Shown: one piece after another, positions 16,370 through 25,425 of the stretch
How positions within the stretch are numbered: position 1 is the first letter of the stretch
Layout of the letters: every line of letters begins with the position of its first letter
Origin: Vairimorpha ceranae
Lineage: Eukaryota > Microsporidia > Nosematidae
Direction: 5' to 3'
NCBI RefSeq assembly: GCF_000988165.1
Contig: NW_020169354.1
Coordinates: 1-25,538 of the forward strand
DNA: 25,538 nt
Notes under the pieces: model-generated
Seen by the model: only the letters and a program-made list of their open reading frames with translations
Databases searched by the model: none
What the model was told of the DNA's origin: nothing
Program-made: the position numbers and the translations under genes

Positions 16370-17503
16370 ATGAAATTCAATAAATTAGAATATAATCTAA
16401 ATGTAGATTTTGTTCCTTTAAATATTAGAAATTTCAATAAGCTTATAATTAAAAAGACCAACTATACAGGTTCTTATAAAATAAAGACAAACGAGAATAT
16501 AAATTTGATAGATACAAATATACTAAATATTGAAAACCTTTTCTGTACATGGAAAAAGGTATATAAGGTTCAACTTAATTATACATTAGATTTTGTTCCT
16601 GGTGATAGTATTGGTCTACTTTGTTCAAATAATGATTTGCTTGTTAATGAAATGTTAAGTTTACTAGAAATGTCCGGTGATACATTATTATATATTGAGC
16701 AAGTTGGAAAAACGGGGTTTCAATTCGAAGGATCTTTGCGTGACTTTTTCAAGTATATTTTTGATTTTACTTCATTGCCTAAAAAAGCATGGCTTATGGA
16801 TATTTCTAAAACCTCTAAAAATAAGCATGATATTGAATATCTGTGTTCTAAAGAAGGAGTAAAAGATTATTTAAGCATCATTAAGAACTGGAATAATGTG
16901 CTTGACATTATATATACATTTCAATGTAAACCAAGTTTAGAGGATCTTATTATGAATTGTCAAACAATTAAGCCAAGATATTATTCACTTACTAACCACG
17001 TAAATGAAAAATGTGAAATTTTAGTAGCAATTATTAAAAAAGGCGATAGATATGGACATGTTTCCAATTTCATAGATATGCAAAATTATAATAATTTAAA
17101 GATCTGTCACAGACCGAGTAAATTATTTAGATTAAATTTTTGTAAAAAAGTGTTGGGTATTTGTACTGGAACTGGCATTGCTCCATTTTTTTCGTTTTTG
17201 AAAAATAAAGAAGACGATCAATATATCAAACTAATATATGGATTTAGAAATCAAGAAGATGATCTTATTAAAGATGCAAAATATAAAAACACAGAAATTA
17301 TTAAAATTTTATCTTGTAATAAAATTTATGTTACTGATTATTTATTACAAAATTTAAATAAAATAAAAACATACATTAAAGACGGATGTTTGGTTTATGT
17401 TTGTGGCCGACCTGATATGCAAAAAACTATTTATAGCATTTTTAATGAAAATTTTTCTGAAATTGTGAAAGAAAAGAGGCTATTTTTTGATAGTTGGATA
17501 TAA
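16370..17503 (+). CDS. Diflavin-reductase-like FAD/NAD(P)H protein without flavodoxin domain (TAH18/NDOR1-like)
   Basis: 377 residues that correspond only to the FAD and NADP(H) half of the diflavin reductase family. KPRYYSLTNH (201-210) is the RxYS FAD motif. DRYGHVSNFI (226-235) fits G---S-fL. VLGICTGTGIAPFFSFL (261-277) is the NADP-ribose/pyrophosphate motif. VYVCGRPDMQKTIY (342-355) is CG---M---v. The end, RLFFDSWI, matches the family's Tyr/Phe-x-x-x-Trp C-terminus. Full-length Tah18, CPR and MTRR are 600 or more residues and start with an FMN flavodoxin, which is absent: CCC touches the ATG (CCCATG), so the N-terminus is complete. In yeast, Tah18 passes electrons to Dre2 for cytosolic Fe-S assembly. 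That role here is inference. MTRR and other subfamilies are the alternatives. Confidence 0.7.
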   Translation: MKFNKLEYNLNVDFVPLNIRNFNKLIIKKTNYTGSYKIKTNENINLIDTNILNIENLFCTWKKVYKVQLNYTLDFVPGDSIGLLCSNNDLLVNEMLSLLEMSGDTLLYIEQVGKTGFQFEGSLRDFFKYIFDFTSLPKKAWLMDISKTSKNKHDIEYLCSKEGVKDYLSIIKNWNNVLDIIYTFQCKPSLEDLIMNCQTIKPRYYSLTNHVNEKCEILVAIIKKGDRYGHVSNFIDMQNYNNLKICHRPSKLFRLNFCKKVLGICTGTGIAPFFSFLKNKEDDQYIKLIYGFRNQEDDLIKDAKYKNTEIIKILSCNKIYVTDYLLQNLNKIKTYIKDGCLVYVCGRPDMQKTIYSIFNENFSEIVKEKRLFFDSWI

Positions 17504-17575
17504 GGATGTGTACGTCTTTTAGATAACTACACAACTTTTATGATTATTTAAAATAAAATAAATTTGATTATTCAT

Positions 17576-18706
17576 TTAATTTTCGACCAATTCATTTTTT
17601 TTCCTAAACATTTGAATTACAATTGCTATAAACATCATTAATATAAAGAATATTATCAATAACATTTTCAAAAGACTGAAAACTTTTTTACGATTCACTA
17701 ATCCATTAAATGAACTGTAGTAAAAATATCCCTTTTCATATGAAATTCCAGTTATCGATAAATCACATAGCTTTTTTTCACAAAACAGCTTAAAATTTTT
17801 AAATAAATATCCCTTACCGTCTGCAGTTCCTATAGAGACAAACTCGTCACTGTCAATTGTCATACATGTAATTTTCGGTATTTTAAAAAAAGCTTGAGTT
17901 TTCCCTAAAAATATTAACTGTGAATCAACCCCCTTTAAATAAAATACTAAGGTTTCATCTCCTAAACAAGCAATATCTCCAATTTCTTGTTGATAAGAAT
18001 ATTTTTTGCCATTAAATACAAAAGAATATTCTTGATTTTCAATGGCCACCTTGTGTATGCGATTTCCTACTATAAAAAAATCGTCCCATGTATTTGGTAT
18101 GTCAGTTTTTCCTTCTTCCCTTTCTACCAATATTTTATTTCCTACTTTTTTTAGTGCATAAATATATTCTTCCTGTATTTCGTCTTCTACTAAAGTATTA
18201 GTTGAACTCTGTTTGTTGTACTTTTTTGTCTTTTTAACTTCTCTTATTTTGTGTATTGCATCATAAATTGCAAAAAGTTTTTTATTTGAAATAAATAGAA
18301 GATGTCTTTTAAATAACAATACATTGGCAGATTTCTCTATTTTGTTGATTGGAGTTAAACTTGTTCCATCAAATTTGCATACATAAATAAAGTTTGTACC
18401 CCTGCCTGCAAAAAATAGCGGAAAATCGTTTAGTACGCCACTTAAACTTTTTGTAGAGGTACTGATGCTACTATCTTCTTCATCCCTTCTTAGATCATCT
18501 ATTTCTAGGCACATTTCTCCCCTAGATATACTGAGTCCAACAATTATATCTTCAGTTTCATAAAATGCTATGTCTTTGTAAGTTGTCTCGTCAAGAATTA
18601 GTATTCCATTTTTTTTACCAAAATCTTTACTTCCACCGCCGCCAGCTGCTATCACATAATTGTAGTAAGTTTTGAGACTAAAAACAGGAAAAACAGGTGC
18701 TTTCAT
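17576..18706 (-). CDS. SEC12: SEC12 (PREB)-like ER membrane exchange factor for SAR1
   Basis: 376 residues. The N-terminus, MKAPVFPVFSLK, then IAAGGGGSKDFGKKNGILIL, matches the first blade of Sec12/PREB (aP-fPl, aGGGGs---G--Ngi), including the potassium-loop glycine run. WD40-like strands continue to about residue 340. A single transmembrane helix at about 348-366 (MLLIIFFILMMFIAIVIQM) is followed by a short tail with FRKKNELVEN. Sec12 is a type II ER protein whose cytosolic propeller activates Sar1 to start COPII budding. Yeast Sec12 has a long lumenal domain, absent here. ACCC lies seven bases before the ATG. Confidence 0.85.
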   Translation of the reverse strand: MKAPVFPVFSLKTYYNYVIAAGGGGSKDFGKKNGILILDETTYKDIAFYETEDIIVGLSISRGEMCLEIDDLRRDEEDSSISTSTKSLSGVLNDFPLFFAGRGTNFIYVCKFDGTSLTPINKIEKSANVLLFKRHLLFISNKKLFAIYDAIHKIREVKKTKKYNKQSSTNTLVEDEIQEEYIYALKKVGNKILVEREEGKTDIPNTWDDFFIVGNRIHKVAIENQEYSFVFNGKKYSYQQEIGDIACLGDETLVFYLKGVDSQLIFLGKTQAFFKIPKITCMTIDSDEFVSIGTADGKGYLFKNFKLFCEKKLCDLSITGISYEKGYFYYSSFNGLVNRKKVFSLLKMLLIIFFILMMFIAIVIQMFRKKNELVEN

Positions 18707-18835
18707 AAAAAAAGGGTAAAAAAGATTATTTTAAGCAAAGTAATTTATTATTGGTGAACTAGAAACCAATAAAAATATTGTTTCGGGTTGGAAATTTAGT
18801 AATATTTTTTTATACATATTATAAATTAAATAAAT

Positions 18836-20446
18836 TTAAAATTTGTTAGCTTCTTCGTTTACATTTTTAAAATCTTCTGATAAATGTTTACTTACTGATA
18901 AAAGATATTTATACCAACATGTAGTTTTACCAGCCAACTCTCTTTTAATATTAATAGGTGCATCTTTATTATCATTAATAAGTTCAATAAACTTAATTTT
19001 TATTATTCCATATAATTCGTTCAATAATTGTTTATGACTTGTAACATAATTTTGTAATTCTATATTAAAATTTTTAGAATTTTTAAAAATCAAATCTATT
19101 TCAGTCATTTTTTGTTTTACAATCTCAAACTTTAGACTTTCAATTTTTTCATTTATAATGTTTTCCGACCTTAAATTAATATCAGGGAATTTTTTGCTAA
19201 TTTTTTCATGTACATTTTTTAAGATAACTTCATCTTCTAAAACAGTTTCTGCAGTAGAAGACATAATGTAGTCTTTTAGGTATAAATCTAATCTATTAAT
19301 AAATATCTCATCCACTTCATTATTATTAAACTTGGCTATAAATGTACAACTTTCGTCAATAAATTTTTCAATTTCTTTTCTAAACATCAATCTATTATTT
19401 AAATTATCATTTAAATTCGATTTACTAAAATATTCTATAGCAATTCTTCCAATAGTCTCATTAAATTTTTCACTGTCTATGTTTAAAATTTCCATAAGCA
19501 TTTTAATATAAACTAATATATCTTTGTACTTAAATATATCTCTTACATTATTCATAAAATAATCATTAATATTTTCTAGTATAATATCGTAATAATCAAA
19601 AAAGTTTTTATTAAAAATAACAAGAAAATAACTATTTACAATTTCTGAAATCATGCAGTACATAAATTGATCATCTTTTTTAATTCTTAAAATTAAAGAT
19701 TTTCTTTCTAAATTAAAAGTATCAATGAACTCATCAATAGAATCTAATTGTCTTCTTATGTAAATAATATCTAAAAATTTTGGTGTAATAAAAGCATTTC
19801 GTAGTGCAAATAAGTCATTAAAAATTATTCTATGTTTTCCTTTTGACATGTTATTGACAATTTCACAAATTTTTTTTCCTAACGTACTAAAATTTTGTGT
19901 TACTTGATTTTTGTATTCAGTTATAAATTTAAAAGTTTCTAATTCTACTTTTTTTAAGTAATTTGTTGCAATCTCATTAAGATTTTCATAAGATCTGTAA
20001 TCTTTAAAATGTTCTAGAAGTAATTTTATTTGTTTTGCATTTTTTGCTAATTTATAAAAATACAATTTATCCAAATTTGTTAAATTTTCACAAATTAATT
20101 CATAAAATGATCTTAGTAAACACAATTCATCTAATAATTTACAGATTAGACTATTAAGATTTTTATGGTCTTTTATTTCTTTCTCAATTTCTAATATCTG
20201 TAAAGATATTTCTCTGTATTTCAATATTATCTCATCGTTAGTGTCAATTATTAAAGGTATTTTATTTTTTACATTTTTTAAATCATTACATCTTTCAATA
20301 ATATTTAAGTAATCTTTTGAAATATGTGAAAGCATCTTTTTTTCTTTAGATTCTATTTCTTCTGTAAGAATCAAAGATTCTTGTTCTTTATCTTTTTGTC
20401 TAAGCATATTTTTTAACCTTATTTCATTTTCAAGTGTAATTTTCAT
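18836..20446 (-). CDS. SEC15: SEC15-like exocyst subunit
   Basis: 536 residues from ATG at 20446. The frame is open two codons further to a TTG, but CCCC (20454-20457) sits seven bases before this ATG. The protein is helical throughout. LLEHFKDYRSYENLNEIATNYLKKVE followed by FNDLFALRNAFITPKFLDIIYIRRQLDSIDEFIDTFNLERK resembles the Sec15 region with SPVYR, IYs-L---e-F--YY---R. FMYCMISEIVNSYFLVI suits y--yF-qIvGFFvve. Sec15 links the Rab GTPase Sec4 to the exocyst, which tethers secretory vesicles at the plasma membrane. Family members are usually 800-900 residues. Other tethering subunits (Sec6, COG) are alternatives. The start is 23 bases after the DUS1 stop on the same strand. Confidence 0.5.
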   Translation of the reverse strand: MKITLENEIRLKNMLRQKDKEQESLILTEEIESKEKKMLSHISKDYLNIIERCNDLKNVKNKIPLIIDTNDEIILKYREISLQILEIEKEIKDHKNLNSLICKLLDELCLLRSFYELICENLTNLDKLYFYKLAKNAKQIKLLLEHFKDYRSYENLNEIATNYLKKVELETFKFITEYKNQVTQNFSTLGKKICEIVNNMSKGKHRIIFNDLFALRNAFITPKFLDIIYIRRQLDSIDEFIDTFNLERKSLILRIKKDDQFMYCMISEIVNSYFLVIFNKNFFDYYDIILENINDYFMNNVRDIFKYKDILVYIKMLMEILNIDSEKFNETIGRIAIEYFSKSNLNDNLNNRLMFRKEIEKFIDESCTFIAKFNNNEVDEIFINRLDLYLKDYIMSSTAETVLEDEVILKNVHEKISKKFPDINLRSENIINEKIESLKFEIVKQKMTEIDLIFKNSKNFNIELQNYVTSHKQLLNELYGIIKIKFIELINDNKDAPINIKRELAGKTTCWYKYLLSVSKHLSEDFKNVNEEANKF

Positions 20447-20457
20447 GTACAAAGGGG
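20447..20457 (-). promoter_or_regulatory. CCCC motif deciding the SEC15-like start, in a 23-base gap
   Basis: On the minus strand CCCCTTTGTAC directly precedes the ATG at 20446. This excludes the TTG-initiated extension. Confidence 0.65.
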
Positions 20458-20469
20458 TTTAAAAAAGAT

Positions 20470-21456
20470 TTATGAAATTTTTCTAATGTAAGGATCCATC
20501 CCAAGGTATACTGATTCAACATTTTTATCTTTTATAAATGTTTCTAATACATCACATAAATTAATATAATCCTTAAGTTTCTTACATAAATTGATATGTT
20601 CACTAAATTCGGGATATTGTTTCAAAAATTTTTTAAGTAATTTAAAAGTATGTGATTTTATTGTGTGTATGTCGTATTCATTGTAGTTTTCTAAAAAAAT
20701 ATTTAAATATTCTTTATAAATAGATATATTAGTCTTACTATGTCTTTTAATAAAAATTAATGGATTGTATAAATGCGTCTCTGCAACCATTACACCATCA
20801 CATTTAGTGTATTCTACACAATTATCTATATCAGAATTATTAATAATATTACCGTTAGATATTACTGGAATATTAAGTGAGGCCTTAATAGCTCTAATGT
20901 GATCCCAAGAAGCAAGCCCCGTATTTAAACCTCGTTGATCTCTTGTTCTTCCGTGAACTGTAAGCATTTTACAACCTGCCTGTTCGATCATCTTAGCATA
21001 TTCTACACTTTTTTCTATTGATTCAAATATTCTAATTTTACAAGTAACAGGAACTTTTAAGTTGTTTGATAGAACTGTAACTATTTCTTTTACTTTAAGC
21101 AAATCATCCATTAAAAATGATCCGTAATTGCCCTTACGTGCGATCTCTTGTGGGCAGCCCAAATTAATATCTATGGCATCACAGTATTCCTGTAAGATAA
21201 GTGAAACTTTAAGCATTTTGTTTACATCATTACCACATATTTGTATAATCAAAGGTCTATCAATTTTATTTGTAGTGTACCATCTATTACTCAAAGGATT
21301 TATTTTTGACCTAATAAAAGTATCACAGTTAACCATTTCAGTATAGCAGATGTCTGCACCGTAGCGTCTAGCAAGAATGCGCCATGCAAGTTCTGAATTA
21401 CCGACCATTGGTGCTAAAACTTTATATGGCTTTTTTAAGTTTTTTAAAAAATTCAT
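20470..21456 (-). CDS. DUS1: tRNA-dihydrouridine synthase, DUS1 type
   Basis: 328 residues from ATG at 21456; the open frame extends 43 codons further to 21585, but CCCC (21471-21474) before MNFLKN and the domain start argue against that. The fold is a flavin TIM barrel: YKVLAPMVGNSELAWRILARRYGAD (11-35) is the FMN-binding start; INLGCPQEIARKGNYGSFLM places the catalytic Cys at 101; VTCKIRIF, LTVHGRTRDQRG and VISNGNI are the remaining phosphate and tRNA-contact motifs. Dus1 reduces uridine at positions 16 and 17 of the tRNA D-loop. It lacks the yeast C-terminal extension (yeast about 423). It is close upstream of the SEC15-like gene on the same strand. Confidence 0.9.
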   Translation of the reverse strand: MNFLKNLKKPYKVLAPMVGNSELAWRILARRYGADICYTEMVNCDTFIRSKINPLSNRWYTTNKIDRPLIIQICGNDVNKMLKVSLILQEYCDAIDINLGCPQEIARKGNYGSFLMDDLLKVKEIVTVLSNNLKVPVTCKIRIFESIEKSVEYAKMIEQAGCKMLTVHGRTRDQRGLNTGLASWDHIRAIKASLNIPVISNGNIINNSDIDNCVEYTKCDGVMVAETHLYNPLIFIKRHSKTNISIYKEYLNIFLENYNEYDIHTIKSHTFKLLKKFLKQYPEFSEHINLCKKLKDYINLCDVLETFIKDKNVESVYLGMDPYIRKIS

Positions 21457-21474
21457 GTAAAAGATTCTTAGGGG
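21457..21474 (-). promoter_or_regulatory. CCCC motif deciding the DUS1 start
   Basis: GACCCCT ends 14 bases before the ATG at 21456, the widest spacing in this window but with four C residues. It lies inside the unlikely upstream extension. Confidence 0.55.
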
Positions 21475-22168
21475 TCTATTAAACAATATTTGCAATAACG
21501 AATAATACTTAGTCAAAAATGAGAATAGATAATAGTAAACTATAACTTTTAAAGTGGTTTTATAATATAATACATGTAATAACAAGTACTGTATTTTATA
21601 AGAATTAAAGCAAGAAGATAGAAGATATTTTGAATATAGAGCGTAATTAAATTTTTTAAAGATATTTAATAATAAATTTTAAATTATAACTTAAGTTTAT
21701 ACATTAAAGTTTTACCACTAATTAAATGAAAAATAAAAGTGTTTAAAATAACATTTTATTTTATACATCAAGTTTTGTAATTATCTTACGAAAAGTTTAC
21801 TTATTAAAAAAACATTAAAATAAATTATATTATAACACAATTTAATATGTTTTTTTGTAACAAAGAATATAAAATTTTATCTTCTAATATCAACCATTTA
21901 ATAATTTTTTTGTAAAAAGTTTAATTATAATATTTACTTTTTTGGAGGAAAGTAAATGTTGATAATTGCACATTAAACAGCCAATTATTTTTTTACAACT
22001 GTTACTACTTCTAACTAAAAATTGAATAAATTATATGTACAAAATTAGTTAAATATCATTTTTTTATAATAAATAAAATGTTAGTCTTTTTGTTTGTAAA
22101 TTACAAACAAACTAAAAAATAATTGTTTTTTTAAAAATATAAAAGCATAATTTTTTTACCCCAGTAAC
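21475..22168. other. Divergent intergenic region, no gene seen
   Basis: About 690 A/T-rich bases between the divergent DUS1 and PDI genes. The only notable points are a GGAGGAAAG word at 21945-21953, near a short purine-rich patch, and the CCCC of the PDI gene at its right end. Confidence 0.55.
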
Positions 22169-23494
22169 ATGAAATTGATTTGTTTAATATCATTAATCTT
22201 CAGCAGAACACTGTTAGTTAACAGAGAAGATGATGTTAAATTTGTTAATTTGGAAACTAAACATGATGATAGTATTGAGAAAGGCAAAGGAAGAGGCCAG
22301 CTTGATGATCTAAACATTGAGTTAAACAATGAAGAAGAAATGAAGAAATTTCATCTAGTTTCTATGATACCTGATGTGCCCGAAGGAATGGGACAAGTAT
22401 CTAAGATTATTGAGAATTTTGTGACTGATGAAATAGTTGAAATGAAGAAAGGAGAAAGATTTTTCTTAATTTTTTTTGTAGATGAGAAAACAGCTTTACT
22501 ACCAGCTGAACATGTTAATAATGATATGAAGATTTTTATTTCTACAGACAAAAAACTTGCTGAAGAAATGAATACACCATTTCCTGGTGTTTATGGATTT
22601 AATCCAAGAGATAAAGTATCTTATCAATTTCAACTTAATGAAGAAACTGTTAAAACAATATCTTCAATTGTTAGTTTAGATCTTATTGGTGTTCTTTCAT
22701 ATGAGAATTTGGAAGCTTACAGGGCTACTGGATTGCATTCTTACTATGTGTTTATCAAGCCAGAAGATATCCCATCATTTCTTTATAATTTTAAGTCTAC
22801 AGCCACGAAAGTTAAGCATTTGGGAAAATTTTGTATTATTCCTTACAAAGGTGATAGGGAACAATTAAAAGTTTTTGGAATGACGGAAGAAGATTTGCCA
22901 GGGTTATTGTTTATCAATAATGGAGAGAAGTATCCTTTGAAGAAGTGTACAGAAAATGATATTGTGAAATTTGTTCAGGATGTTTTAGATAAAAAGTTAG
23001 AACCAGTTTATTCTTCACAGGACGAACCAGAAAATAATAATGAACTTAATGTAAAAGTTATCACTAGAAATAATCTTGAAAACTTTAAAAATGATAATAC
23101 TAGAGATAGGCTGCTTATTTTTAGTTCACCCGGATGTTCGTATTGCAATCAATTAAGACCTATTTTAGAAGAAATAGGATCAGTTATTAAAACTAATGCC
23201 AATGACAAACTTGCCATTGGAGCATGTGATATAACGATTAACGACATTAATGGATTTGATATCTCATCTGTACCTAAGATTTATCTTATAAAAGGAAAAA
23301 CAGGGGAAATTATTTTGTTTGAAGCAAAAGAACGAACTTTTAATACTTTAGCCGAATTTATTAATTTAAATGGAGAATTTAAAGTAGATTTAAAATCGTT
23401 TATTAAAATTGAGGAAGAAAAAGTGGAAACTCCTGTTTCTGATATTGAGGAGAAAAAACCTGCTGAAAGTATCCAATCTGATCGAGGGTTATAA
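22169..23494 (+). CDS. Protein disulfide isomerase-like, one active thioredoxin domain
   Basis: 441 residues. A signal peptide of about 17 residues (MKLICLISLIFSRTLLV) leads to an acidic segment, two thioredoxin-like modules without CxxC (about 60-280, b-b'-like), then an active domain with SSPGCSYCNQL (CSYC at 323-326), the cis-proline of SVPKIYL (Pro369) and a final helix. An acidic tail ends SDRGL. Classical PDI is a-b-b'-a' with two CGHC sites and KDEL/HDEL. Here the first active domain is missing, the active site is CSYC, and no standard ER-retrieval tetrapeptide is present. It probably acts as an oxidoreductase or chaperone in the ER or secretory path. CCCC ends six bases before the ATG. 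Confidence 0.75.
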   Translation: MKLICLISLIFSRTLLVNREDDVKFVNLETKHDDSIEKGKGRGQLDDLNIELNNEEEMKKFHLVSMIPDVPEGMGQVSKIIENFVTDEIVEMKKGERFFLIFFVDEKTALLPAEHVNNDMKIFISTDKKLAEEMNTPFPGVYGFNPRDKVSYQFQLNEETVKTISSIVSLDLIGVLSYENLEAYRATGLHSYYVFIKPEDIPSFLYNFKSTATKVKHLGKFCIIPYKGDREQLKVFGMTEEDLPGLLFINNGEKYPLKKCTENDIVKFVQDVLDKKLEPVYSSQDEPENNNELNVKVITRNNLENFKNDNTRDRLLIFSSPGCSYCNQLRPILEEIGSVIKTNANDKLAIGACDITINDINGFDISSVPKIYLIKGKTGEIILFEAKERTFNTLAEFINLNGEFKVDLKSFIKIEEEKVETPVSDIEEKKPAESIQSDRGL

Positions 23495-23737
23495 TTAAAA
23501 TATCTATTTTATTCTAATGTATTTTTTAATTTCGTAATAGTAAAATTGTTCGACTTTTACGATTGTTATATACATAAACTTAACGTGTATTAGCTTTTCT
23601 TTCATGCTTAATTAATTGTAATGTTTAAAATAATTTATTATATACAAAAAAGTAAAGTATTTAATAATTATAATTTTACCATTATAAATTAATTTTAGTA
23701 ATAGAAACGACACACAATCAAAAAAAAAATGTCTTTA
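23495..23737. other. Short convergent intergenic gap, nothing seen
   Basis: 243 A/T-rich bases between the convergent PDI-like and RRP7-like genes, with poly(A) at 23719-23728. Confidence 0.5.
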
Positions 23738-24124
23738 TTAAATATATCTTTTAAACCCATTTTCGTCTTCTATAAGTCTTTTCCGCTGTTTCTTTTTTAT
23801 TCCTTTTGTGTTAATATAATGTTCTGCATAATTAACAATATCCTTTTCGATATCTTTAGGATCACAGAAAAAGCTGGAAGAAATAACTTTACATTCTTTG
23901 TTTTCCTCAAAAAATAAAGCATCATTAATATTTCCAAATTCAAATACATAAATGTATCCTTTATCACATTTCTGTACTGAAATACATTTACCTTTGTCTA
24001 CAATAATCTTCATTTTGTATTCTAAACTGAAAGATACAATATTCTCTTTTCTTTCTATAAATGTTTTGACTTCTGTACTTGTATTTTCTTTATCAACTGT
24101 AAAATTAAAATGAAGTTTCAACAT
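23738..24124 (-). CDS. Small basic protein, possibly RRP7-like ribosome-assembly factor
   Basis: 128 residues from ATG at 24124; a nine-codon extension to a TTG at 24151 is disregarded. KGYIYVFEFGNINDALFF looks like an RRM-type RNP1 strand and helix. CDPKDIEKDIVNYAEHYIN is a helix. The tail KKKQRKRLIEDENGFKRYI resembles the DE-GF-vvtr ending of Rrp7, which acts in 18S rRNA processing. No CCC precedes the ATG (only TCCTT further up), so either the start or the gene model is less sure. It begins 43 bases after the NSE1-like stop on the same strand. The family call is tentative; its presence as a gene is fairly likely. Confidence 0.35.
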   Translation of the reverse strand: MLKLHFNFTVDKENTSTEVKTFIERKENIVSFSLEYKMKIIVDKGKCISVQKCDKGYIYVFEFGNINDALFFEENKECKVISSSFFCDPKDIEKDIVNYAEHYINTKGIKKKQRKRLIEDENGFKRYI

Positions 24125-24167
24125 CTCAAGCCAAGGATTAAAAATAATCAAAATATATCAAAAACTT

Positions 24168-24641
24168 TTAAATTAATGATTTTTCTGCTAATATTTCGTT
24201 ACAATAATCATGTATGTCTTTTTTATAAACCAAAAAAGAGCATATCCTGCATGATTTATAAACACCATTTGTATTTAATATTTTATCTTTAAAAATAACC
24301 AATGATCGTTTAGAAAATACTGGCTTACCATTTCGATCTAATTCTATCCAATTATTTTCTATCAAAGATGTAAGAATATTACCTTGTACACTCCGGTCAA
24401 AGCATAAATTTTCAAATATTTCCAAAATTTCTTTGTTTTCCTCTTCATTGTAACCAAGAATTAGTTCTCTACTACTTCCAGTATTAATCAATATATAACA
24501 AGACTTGTCATACCATTCTATAACATCAAAATGTATTTTACGAAGTATTGATTTTATTTCGTGTAGATTCTTTATTTTTTCCTTTTCGTAAAATCCAGTA
24601 GAAAGTAATTCATAAATTATATTTTGATGATCAACATCCAT
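24168..24641 (-). CDS. NSE1: NSE1-like SMC5/6 subunit with reduced zinc region
   Basis: 157 residues. The N-terminal part (HQNIIYELLSTGFYEKEKIKNL, YILINTGSSRELILGYNEEE, LEIFENLC, ILTSLIENNWIELD) follows the two winged helices of Nse1. GKPVFSKRSLVIFKDKIL matches the conserved s-rsL-El--yl that precedes the RING. Then CRIC (131-134) and HDYC (144-147) offer only four zinc ligands where the full Nse1 RING variant has eight. Nse1 is an E3-like subunit of the SMC5/6 DNA-repair complex. Yeast Nse1 is 336 residues. The start is preceded by GCCTCCTTTTA, a CC-rich but CCC-less version of the usual signal. Confidence 0.5.
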   Translation of the reverse strand: MDVDHQNIIYELLSTGFYEKEKIKNLHEIKSILRKIHFDVIEWYDKSCYILINTGSSRELILGYNEEENKEILEIFENLCFDRSVQGNILTSLIENNWIELDRNGKPVFSKRSLVIFKDKILNTNGVYKSCRICSFLVYKKDIHDYCNEILAEKSLI

Positions 24642-25225
24642 TAAAAGGAGGCTTAGAAATATTTTCTTAATTCGATTTACAAAAAAAAAACTTGGAAAAT
24701 AATTTTTAAGAGAAACAAAATATAGTTAAATATAAAGAAAAGTACATCTAATCAAATTTAAAAAAAGTTGAATATTTGTTATATAAATTTATTTCTTTTA
24801 ATTTTACAATACATCTTCTATCTATATAAAAAGTTTGAATCCGAACATTTATTTATTTTTTAATCCTTTTTCTTTTAATTTTGGAAAACGTTTTTTTAAA
24901 TAAATAACAATCTTTTATAGTTTGACTATATTATAGCAGCTTATAATTTTTAAATAAATTTTCCTTTAGTTGTTTTCAATTATTCAAGTTGTAAAATGTG
25001 CACTATTGTCATTTTATAATTTAAAGTATGCAATGTGTTATTTTTAAACAATACATACATACATAAACAAATATACACATAATTTAAACAAAGAAAGCAT
25101 GTATCGTAGTCAAGTCCCCATTTTAAATGGGATAGCGTAAGCTAGTTGATATATAAAAAGAATTTATAGTAGAAGAAAAAATAGATATAAGTCTAACTTC
25201 ATTAAATTAAAAATATTTAGCTCGC
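24642..25225. other. Intergenic, no gene seen
   Basis: A/T-rich. It contains a short ATAC microsatellite near 25050-25064 and a perfect inverted repeat, CCCATTT-T-AAATGGG, at 25117-25131. A CCC-ATG start-like arrangement in that palindrome opens a frame of only two codons before TAG. Confidence 0.5.
25117..25131. repeat. Perfect 15-base palindrome
   Basis: CCCATTT, central T, AAATGGG. By symmetry it presents a CCC-ATG arrangement on both strands, but both frames stop at once. Confidence 0.6.
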
Positions 25226-25425
25226 ATGGACAAAAAATGCGTGCATTATGCTATAAATGACATAGATATAGATGATAGTGTTTTAATCAAAAAGATTTTA
25301 ACACTAAGAGTAAAACAAAAAAGTTAAAAATAGATTCATTTTATTCTACGATTAAAAAAGAAATTAAATTTTTAGCACTAATAGCATTAAAATTGAAAGT
25401 AATAATGCTGAAAGAATTGTTTTAA
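25226..25425 (+). pseudogene. Possible short gene broken at an A6 run
   Basis: ATG at 25226 opens 33 codons (MDKKCVHYAINDIDIDD onward) to TAA at 25325. Just before the stop is A6 (25317-25322). A one-base shift there enters another frame that stays open to TAA at 25423-25425 (it includes FYSTIKKEIKFLALIAL). This could be a decayed gene, a base-count error in the sequence, or chance in A/T-rich DNA. No CCC precedes the ATG. I recognise no family. Confidence 0.2.

Noticed and set aside
21457..21585. 43-codon N-terminal extension of DUS1
   Set aside because: Not similar to the family, hydrophobic and A/T-driven; the CCCC motif and the domain start support 21456.
25117..25131. CCC-ATG start signal in a palindrome
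   Set aside because: The frames on both strands stop after two or three codons.
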